From contig MNCI01034976.1 in the NCBI GenBank assembly GCA_015680685.1, positions 327,163 to 391,162 of the forward strand: a stretch of DNA of 64,000 nt, read 5' to 3'. This stretch comes from Gnetum montanum (Eukaryota; Streptophyta; Gnetopsida; Gnetales; Gnetaceae). Within the stretch, counting starts at the first letter, position 1. Each line of letters starts with the position of its first letter. The notes under the pieces were generated by a model, which did no database searches, was not told the origin of the DNA, and saw only the letters and a program-made list of their open reading frames with translations. Shown piece after piece: positions 57,300-64,000 of the stretch. The position numbers were made by a program, and so were the translations under genes.

Positions 57300-58180
57300 T
57301 GATGAGTGGTGAGGTACCCCTACACTCAACCATACAAATACGAGCGTTCAAGCACGATCCAGTCGAAGTCCATGGACGGGCTAGTTGTGATATCTAAATT
57401 GTTATTCATTGATCATAGTTTGTTGTCTTCCCACTTGGACTAGTATATGCTTTGTCATGTATGGTTTAGTCTAGAGTGAGGTATATGATGTGGTTTCTAA
57501 TCTAGTGCTACTCCTAGAGGCAATGGAAAATAACTTTTTTTAAGCTAAGAGGAAAAGGGAGAGAGAGCTAAGCTAATGGGAAATGGGAGGAGAGAGTCTA
57601 AACTAGCCTAAGTGCAATGAGAATCCATTCCTTAAGCATCCATACACATCTTGGACCTCATGCATGACTACTACTGGGATTACCAAGCGCAGATCCTAGG
57701 TAGGCTACTAGGTTACCAAGTAGTCACACTTAAATACTCATGATTAAGTCGTACTCATTCTGCATTTAACAACAAGAATAGTAAATGATGGTAAAGAAAT
57801 ATTAACTTAGAAAACAATAAATAACAATAAAAATTAAACAATTAAAACTAAGTAAATGCTGCAATGATGAAGTAATCTTGATCTTTATTTTTGGTCATGT
57901 GCACGTCCAAGTAGGTCACACTCGAATAAAGGTGTTGTACAATTATAGTCATCACATTGCAGACATGCACTGGGAGAATAGTATAACTCCTACAAAAATA
58001 AACTACAAGATCTTCGCTACAACTACTCAAAAAGATACCTAAGTCCAACAGGTGTGCACTTATTTATAGCTAGAAATAGACACTATGTTAACGAGGCTAC
58101 GTAAATGCATGGATGGATGCGTTGATGGGGCTGCGTATACAAGGCCTAGTATATGGGGCCTAGTTAACCACGATTCATCA
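57300..58180 (-). repeat. E 5' LTR (881 bp)
   Basis: Plus strand starts tgatgagtggtgaggtacccc and ends cgattcatca. CTATAAATA lies at 58,069-58,061 (minus). It differs from the 3' LTR mainly by single transitions and short indels. Confidence 0.9.
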
Positions 58181-58185
58181 CACAT
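58181..58185. repeat. target site duplication of E, right (cacat)
   Basis: Partner of 51,957-51,961. Confidence 0.78.
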
Positions 58186-58690
58186 CAAACATGTTTATAA
58201 CATTTTATTGTATAAACCAAGCAGTAATAAAGGATGTACAATTGATGATGGCTACTACTTCGGCCCATTGTGTATAATAGTCAATAGCGACTATGATGTA
58301 TGCCTTTCTATTTAACATGGACATGATGGGACCCATGAAATCAATGCCCTAGATGTTGAATGGTTCTAATGGTTGAATTCATTATTGAGGTCCTTCCATT
58401 CAAGTAGTCATTCCACCATCCTATTGGCATTTTTAACAAGAGCAAATGAAATGGTGAGCATCCCTGACGAGTATTGGCCAATAGTACCCTACCATTAGGA
58501 CTTTAATGATCGAGCATCTCCCAACATGGTGTCCTCCACAAGGACCTTTATGAGCACCTTAGAGCACATTAGGGACACATGAATAAACTAGGCCATTAGC
58601 ACACACCTTATAGAGGCGTCCGTTGATGTCCATAAAGTGCTTTACCTAGTGAAGAAACTATTGTTTCCTCTAGTGATCCAATTCTCGTGG
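58181..58690 (-). pseudogene. element D integrase, N-terminal and core part
   Basis: Minus strand: HKVLYGHQRTPL-type sequence, AHKGPCGGHHVGR, VGYYWPI, ICSCQKCQ-like zinc-binding region, then FNI, GIDFMGPIMSMLNRKAYIIV and IDYYTQWAEVVAIINC (about 58,350-58,220). It continues as NVINMFDV to the E insertion and resumes at 51,961. Stops are present in the zinc-binding part. Confidence 0.83.
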
Positions 58691-59270
58691 CATCGCCTGA
58701 GTGAGAAGATAGATGAAAATGTTATCATACCATTTTAACTCATTAGGCATTTTTTCAGTTATAGCCCTAGTAAAGAGGAGTTCATCAGAAAATATGTTAG
58801 ATAATGGGGTTTCTTCCTCTTTGTCATCCCATTGCAACCGAGACAAGTGATCAGCAACCACATCCTTAGTGCCCTTTCAATCCATCATTATAAGATCAAA
58901 TTTCTGCAAGATCACCAACCATCATATGACATGGGGGCTCATTGTCAACTTGTTCATTAGGAAGCAGATGGCACTATGGTCTGTGTGTACAAACACCTTG
59001 TATCCAAGCACATAATGCATGAACTTCTCTAGATCAAACACCACTATCATCAATTCCTTTTCTGTAGTGGTGTAGTTCAATTATGCACCCACAATGCTTC
59101 AGCTGGCACAATGAACATAATATGGATGTTTCTTGTCATCTAATTATGTCAATACTACTCCCAAAGGATAATTTGATGCATATGTCATGATATGAAATAG
59201 CTTGAACCAATCAGGTGCTTATAGAATTGGAGTTTCCACGAGCCTTTCTTCTAATTATTGAAATGATTTT
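58690..59270 (-). pseudogene. element D RNase H
   Basis: Minus strand: SNYPLGVVLT, LNYTTTEKELMIVVFDLEKF, YKVFVHTDHSAICFLMNKLT and DVVADHLSRLQWDDKEEETP. DVVADHLSRL and TEKEL are standard Ty3 RNase H/tether words. It lies in the order expected between RT and integrase. Confidence 0.85.
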
Positions 59271-59479
59271 TCACATTTCAGGTCCAGATAAAAGAAGCAT
59301 CTTTCTTTGTTAGCTTGACCAATGATTTTATGATCTTAGAGAAATTCTCTATGAATCACCAGTAGTAGCCTGTATGTCCAAGGAATGACTAAACATATTT
59401 AACTATTTCTGGCTAGTGGGTTCTTCCTTGGATGATCCTTATTTTTTGAAGGTCTACCTCAATTCCTATTTGTGATATT

Positions 59480-60030
59480 TTATGCCCCAATACAATGCCC
59501 TCTTGGACCATGAGATGACTCTTCCGCCAATTGAGCTGCAAGTTGGTTTTAACACATCATTTCAACACTTACTCAAGGCGGTCTAAGGCTTGCTCAAATG
59601 TAGCTCCATAGTTGGAGAAATCATCCATGAAGACTTCTAAACCACTACGAATCTGCTATTGAAAGATGCTTAGAACTAAGTGTTGAAATGTGGGAGCATT
59701 GCATAGATCAAATGACATATTTTGATATGTGAAAGTCCCCCAAGAAATCATGAATGTTGTCTTTGCTTGGTCTTCTAGTGCAATTTGAATTTGGTTATAG
59801 CCACTATAACCATCTAGGAAGCTATCGTAGTAATGCCCAGATATGATGTTGAGCACTTGGTCAACAAAGGGTAATGGAAAATGATCTTTGAATGTTGCCA
59901 TATTTAGTAGCCTAAAGTTGATGCAAACCCACCACTTGCCACCTTTCTTTGGCACAATTATGAGTGGAATAACCCATTTACTATCCACAATAGATAGATG
60001 AACCCTACCTTGAGGAGTTACTCAACTTTC
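59480..60030 (-). pseudogene. element D reverse transcriptase
   Basis: Minus strand: KVGFIYLL-type start, SKWVIPLIIVPKKGGKWWVC, INFRLLNMATFKDHFPLPFV, FLDGYSGYNQIQIALEDQAK, CNAPTFQHLVLSIFQ, a stop, then VFMDDFSNYGATFEQALDRL and HLMVQEGIVLGHKI. The catalytic MDD is intact. The 59,988-59,656 stretch is open. It is the best RT in the window, but a stop before the catalytic loop inactivates it. Confidence 0.87.
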
Positions 60031-60099
60031 TCTTTGATGATTTACTTCAATTTGGGATTCAACCACCTCTGTGGTTGTCATTTTAGCTTCATGGCTAGC

Positions 60100-61070
60100 T
60101 TAGTATAGATGCAATGCTGGCATATCCTCAGATCAATCCCTATGAGTTCAAGATATGACCAAGCAAAAGCTATTGACCATCTCTCAACTACCTTCAACAA
60201 CATCTATTTTTATTCTGGAGCAAGTCGTTCATTGATGATAATTGGCTTCTTATTTTTCAAAAATACATATTTTATTTCAGCCAATAACGTTATTAGTTTG
60301 AGGGGATGTTACTTAAAGTTCTTAGGAATTTCCAACTCTTCTTAGTAGGTATCACCATTTGTATCATTAGAGAGTTGGTAATGAATTTGCTTAAGTTTAT
60401 CCATGCTTGTGACATATTCACATGTCAAGCTTTCAGCTAGTTCCATGCAAAGTATGCTACTTTCTAAATCAATGGTTAGCCATTGGGCACCCTCCTATTT
60501 TGTAGCTATTACATACAAACACCTTTAAATTTTTGTTTCTAGTGTACACTGCTTGCATGCAAAGATAGATGTTTGCTTTATGGTCTAAAGTTTTTGCACA
60601 CAATTGCACCTTGTATCGCTGTACGTGATGCATGGAACTCTCTTCTTCTCGATCTTTCCAAATGTATTTTTCTTTTAGATATCTCCAAGGAAACATCTCT
60701 GATGTTCATTCTTGCATATACAGTTCTTAACCATGCTCTTCTCATGATTATTGGAAAGTCCCATTTTTAGTTCTCCACTTTGATTACCATGAAGTCAACA
60801 GGATAAGACCACCCACAGACAATGATCACAATGTCTTCTACTAGGTCCAATAGAATAGTGATGGACTGGTCTACTAATTCCAATCTAATGTTGCTCTTCT
60901 TGAGAGGAGGTAGGTTCTAGGTAGTGTACATCTCTTGAGAAATCAAACTAACACTAGAACCTAAATCAAGAAGAACCTTGCATGGTTCATTCCCAACAAT
61001 CTATAAATAAATTAGAGGACTTCTAGGGTTAGCTAATTTCCTAGGAAGGTTTCCTTCATGGATCCAATCA
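60100..61070 (-). pseudogene. element D protease and linker to RT
   Basis: The protease active site LLDLGSSVSLISQEMYTT is at about 60,978-60,922 on the minus strand. PPLKKSNIRLELVDQSITI, GWSYPVDFMVIKVEN and FPIIMRRAWLRTVYARM (about 60,790-60,690) follow. The D-L-G-S core is intact, so this copy best shows the family sequence. The linker (60,560-60,110) includes ELEIPKNFK-type sequence and a block before RT with KQIHYQLSNDTNGDTY. Confidence 0.8.
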
Positions 61071-61339
61071 AACATAGTATTAGTAAGAATTATGATATGG
61101 ATCCTTGGCAGAGTTTGATTTGAAGGAGGCATGAAGGAATCTGATATGGAAAAAGAGGCAGGAGCAAGGTTGTCAACCGTAGGTGTAGGTGAAGGATTAG
61201 GTAGACTACAGGGTTGAAAGAAAGGTCTTTTCTTTTATCAAGAATTTAACCCCTCCAATTGATGATTAGGTTGCAAATTAATAGCCCTTGTAGCATTGCA
61301 TTACTGTAGTTCACCCTACATTGGTGGAGCAAGCGATAG

Positions 61340-63624
61340 CTATGCAACTAGAAGAGGAGTGTATGTAGGGATAGGAGGAGGATAAGGATAGGGAACAACA
61401 TCCCTTCTTTCATGTGAAGAAGAAGTTTGATAGTAATCAAAAGGATGGTAGTAAGCCTGAATATTATAAACATGACTAAAAGAGTCATGTGGAGACATGG
61501 GTTACTAAACATGGTAACCATATGGATCAGACTACTGGTAAGGGTATTATTGTTGTGGCAGTGTAAACGCCCATGATTGTGGTTACTACCATTGTTGGTA
61601 CTATTTGTATAGTTGTGATGGAGCTTCACTTGGATAATACGATTTTTGCTAGTGGAACTGCATGAGATTACCTTGAGGTTAAGGCAACCTTCTAGATGTT
61701 TGTGGTTTTGTAAGTCATGGATGTAAGGCATACACCTAGACTTCTAAAGATGTGACACAACGGGGCAACATCCCTTAGGATGTTCATATTGGTAGACATC
61801 ACATCCATAATCATCATCTAATTCATTGTCTGTGGCCTCTTCTATTGCAACAATTTTTCCCTTACCTTTGTAATACGCACATTTAGCTTCCTTCCACCTC
61901 CTGCACTCATGATCACTACCTTGTTTTCAAGACTCTTCAACAATTTTGAGTATAGCTTGAAATCAGCTATCCATGGAGTCCCTTAACTAATCAACCTTGG
62001 CTATAAGTTCATATTGGAATTGTTGAAGTGATAAGGGTTTCTTATGCATTCCCTCATCAAATATGGATTTGTCCTCACTATTGCAGAATCAAACCTTCCT
62101 CTTGCGAATGGAAGGATCATGGTTGTACTATTCTACACTTTCTCTTTTTCTTAGGTCATCCTCCTCTTTGGTGACCTACTCTATTAACCTTTGTACTTGA
62201 CAAGTAATTAGTTTTGACAATCACCCTTGGGCATAGACACCAAGGGTTTTTTTTATTTCATTACAAAGCCCATCTACAATGTGATGAAGTTAAGCCAATT
62301 AAGAATAACCATGGCTAGGGCATTTATGCATCAAGGCATAGTATCAGCCAATGGCAGCATTCAAGGGTTTTTGTGTTTCTTGTTTCCATCCTTAGATTTT
62401 CTTTCTTAAGTTGGACACCCGGGAATACATTTGATACTATCATTGAACATTTCAAGCATGGTACTCCATCATCTAATAGACTCTAGTTCTAAGGACTAGT
62501 ACCAGTTCTCTACTTCTTTGATGAGTGTCTATGGGAACAAGTTCAATTTCTACCACTCATCTTCTATGTTTTGCAAGGGACATGCATCTTAGAAAGCTTG
62601 AAGATGATTCTATGGATCAAAGTTATATCCTCCTTCAAATCGAGGAATATTGTTCATGTCTAATTGTTTGATCCAACTGTCTTTCACATGCCTTGTTGGA
62701 ATTCTAACTACCTCTACGATGTTAATCATACTTTGGGTAGTAAATAGAGGCTCATCGAGGCCTTGATCATGGTGCCTACAATGCCCTCTACTACCCCTTC
62801 ATTCATGGAAATGTTCTTCTCTTGAATGTCTATGCCCTTAATCTCGCCTGTCTCGATGGTCTCTTTGGTCAGTTTGGTCTTGTCAGTCATTTCATTCATT
62901 TCAGTTACCTCCATCATAATCTTGCCTTCTATGGTTACAGTCGAAGCCAAAAGAAGAAGAAGATGATGATGATGATGATGATGAAGGGGAAGAGGAAGGA
63001 GAACCAACACAATCGCGGTGCCTGCTATTTCCTCTTTAGTGAACGCAACCATGATCACGATCATGCTTTTTGTTGACATCCCTATCTTGACTTACCCCTC
63101 CGAATCCATCTTTGTCATTGGATTCCTTGTTACCAGAATCAGAATTGTGAACTATGAAGTGAAAATTTTGGTTTTGACCTTCATCACTAAAGTTAAAGAG
63201 AGGAGCATCATTGAGTGGAAGATCCCTAGAGAAGGGTTCCCCACTAGCTTGTTTGTACAACAGGAATGAAAAATTGTTAAGTCCTTTTCCCTTCGAAAGT
63301 TCATAGCACTGCTCTAGCTACCAATCTCGCATGTGTTATGCTTTGGTGGGAGTTGACATCTTCCATGATATATTCCCCATGATAGTCTTGAAGACCACAT
63401 CATGTAAGCATTTGATAAAGCATTGTAGGAGCATCATGATTGAGTGGCAACACAATGTTGCCCTTCATGTCATGTCACCATAGTTGTTCATCTTGGTGTA
63501 AGATGAAGGTAAAGTTCAACACATACTCATTAGGATGAGTATATGTAATTTGGTACTATTGAGGCTTTGATGGATGAACATTATTAAGCTTGAGTGGAGA
63601 AGTGCTCCTATGAGAAAAAGACAT
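61340..63624 (-). pseudogene. element D gag
   Basis: M at 63,624 begins MSFSHRSTSPLKLNNVHPSK. Blocks: NEYVLNFTFILHQDEQLW, DLPLNDAPLFNFSDEGQNQN (63,205-63,140), a poly-serine tract coded by gatgatgat on the plus strand (62,958-62,985), IKQLDMNNIPRFEGGYNFDP (62,680-62,620) and a knuckle-like CDVYQYEHPKGCCPVVSHL (61,805-61,750). The tail is rich in Y/Q/P/N. Several stops. Confidence 0.8.
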
Positions 63625-63763
63625 TTTCAATTAGTGAAATAAAAATCACAATGTGCTCTCAAAATTTGTTGTAGTAATTGTAAAATAGGATATGACTCTC
63701 AAGCTTGTTCCAATGATTTAAATACTTCCACTAGGTCCTAGATAGTGTAGAAAATAACAAAAA

Positions 63764-63783
63764 GGTCCCCAGCAATGGTGCCA
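63764..63783 (-). other. D primer-binding site (tRNA-Asp type)
   Basis: The minus strand reads TGGCACCATTGCTGGGGACC, one base inside the LTR. It is the best-preserved copy here and differs from the expected tRNA-Asp complement mainly by G-to-A changes at CpG sites. Confidence 0.78.
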
Positions 63784-63784
63784 A

Positions 63785-63820
63785 TGATGAGTGGCGAGGT
63801 ACCCCTATGCCTAACTGTAC
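63785..63820 (-). repeat. D 5' LTR, inner end only
   Basis: Plus strand tgatgagtggcgaggtaccc and cctatgcctaactgtac match the 3' LTR at 44,681. Similarity fades after about 63,820, so the LTR is truncated or replaced. Confidence 0.7.
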
Positions 63821-64000
63821 TAACCTAAATCGTTGGTGTAAGGCTGGAAAGGAAACAAATACCGAGAGATCATCGAACAGCCACAGCTGACCCTACCTTC
63901 GCCTGAGGGCAAGCTGGAAAAGTAAATGAATGCAGAGTGCCTTGGATGGTTCACACGCTGATGAGACGCGGTTTACACTAGGCCGCGATATCGCGTACGC
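63821..64000. other. unassigned GC-richer sequence at the window end
   Basis: Composition changes to clearly higher GC. It contains a short palindrome, cgcgatatcgcg (63,983-63,994), and tgatgagacgcgg at 63,959. It is not recognised as LTR or coding sequence. Confidence 0.4.

Larger units (their letters stand above)
51962..58180 (-). mobile_element. Ty3-type element E, gag-only derivative, nested in D
   Basis: E has two complete LTRs (51,962-52,852 and 57,300-58,180), a PBS, a polypurine tract and a 5-bp target duplication. Gag spans 57,147-54,928. After gag the sequence goes straight to the A-rich spacer that follows integrase in other elements, so protease, RT, RNase H and integrase are absent. 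It is 6,219 bp long and must have used enzymes from relatives. Its gag frame is less decayed than in A-D, so it may be a later insertion. Confidence 0.88.
44681..63820 (-). mobile_element. Ty3/gypsy element D (Athila-like), host of the CCTGG element and E
   Basis: D runs on the minus strand with its 3' LTR at 44,681-45,519 and the start of its 5' LTR at 63,785. Its own sequence is about 9.3 kb after removing two insertions: 47,372-50,936 (in the post-integrase spacer) and 51,962-58,180 (in integrase). PBS, gag, protease, RT, RNase H, integrase and polypurine tract are all recognisable. The 3' ORF cassette is absent, as in C. Stops are common, but the protease active site is well kept. Confidence 0.87.

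Noticed and set aside
51962-58180. E as an autonomous element
   Set aside because: No protease, RT, RNase H or integrase is found between its LTRs.
62940-63000. gatgatgat microsatellite as an independent repeat
   Set aside because: It codes the poly-serine tract found at the same place in gag of A, B and C.

Overview
This window looks like plant nuclear DNA dominated by decayed, nested LTR retrotransposons. They belong to the non-chromodomain Ty3/gypsy group and resemble Athila: a protease of the DLGS type, an RT with FLDGYSGYNQI, and a primer-binding site close to plant tRNA-Asp. Host gene fragments are all plant-type (PERK receptor-like kinase, SINE1-like ARM-repeat protein, PHD finger, cytochrome P450, alpha carbonic anhydrase), and every one I can read is broken or partial. 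Low GC, deep nesting and heavy C-to-T style decay suggest a large-genome seed plant, possibly a gymnosperm; that last step is inference.

Left block (1-32,745). Positions 1-493 are the minus-strand tail of one element, fused head-to-head to a plus-strand element called A here. A has lost its 5' end and is split by two complete insertions. B (5,716-18,207) lies inside A's integrase, with target repeats ccaac/ccaat. C (22,645-31,704) lies inside A's extra 3' ORF, with target repeats atatc/acatc. Joining the flanks restores a continuous coding sequence in each case. A and B carry a long coiled-coil ORF after integrase, preceded by a U3-like promoter and a splice-donor-like leader. C and D lack this whole cassette.

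Central block (32,746-44,680). This is the only stretch not dominated by Ty3 sequence. It holds a PHD-finger terminal exon (35,154-35,366, minus), an inverted duplication of a SINE1-like ARM-repeat pseudogene (arms about 36,447-37,626 and 38,769-39,947), and between the arms the C-terminal half of a PERK-type kinase in six exon-like blocks. Next come a hAT-like DNA element with a perfect 8-bp target duplication (40,479-41,648, with a 478-bp assembly gap inside), an LTR scrap, a solo LTR with target duplication ATTGT (42,517-43,473) and a LINE fragment.

Right block (44,681-64,000). Minus-strand Ty3 element D carries two insertions. One is a 3,565-bp element (47,372-50,936) with ends TGTTGGCA/TGCCAACA and target duplication CCTGG; it contains fragments of a cytochrome P450 and an alpha carbonic anhydrase. 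The other is E (51,962-58,180), with both LTRs and a gag held in one frame but no pol at all.

No intact host gene, tRNA, rRNA or CRISPR array was found. The most unusual observations are the gene-fragment-bearing CCTGG element, the inverted ARM/kinase arrangement, the removable promoter-leader-ORF cassette of the Ty3 family, and the fast-changing palindromic GAT/ATC modules just upstream of the LTR TATA boxes.
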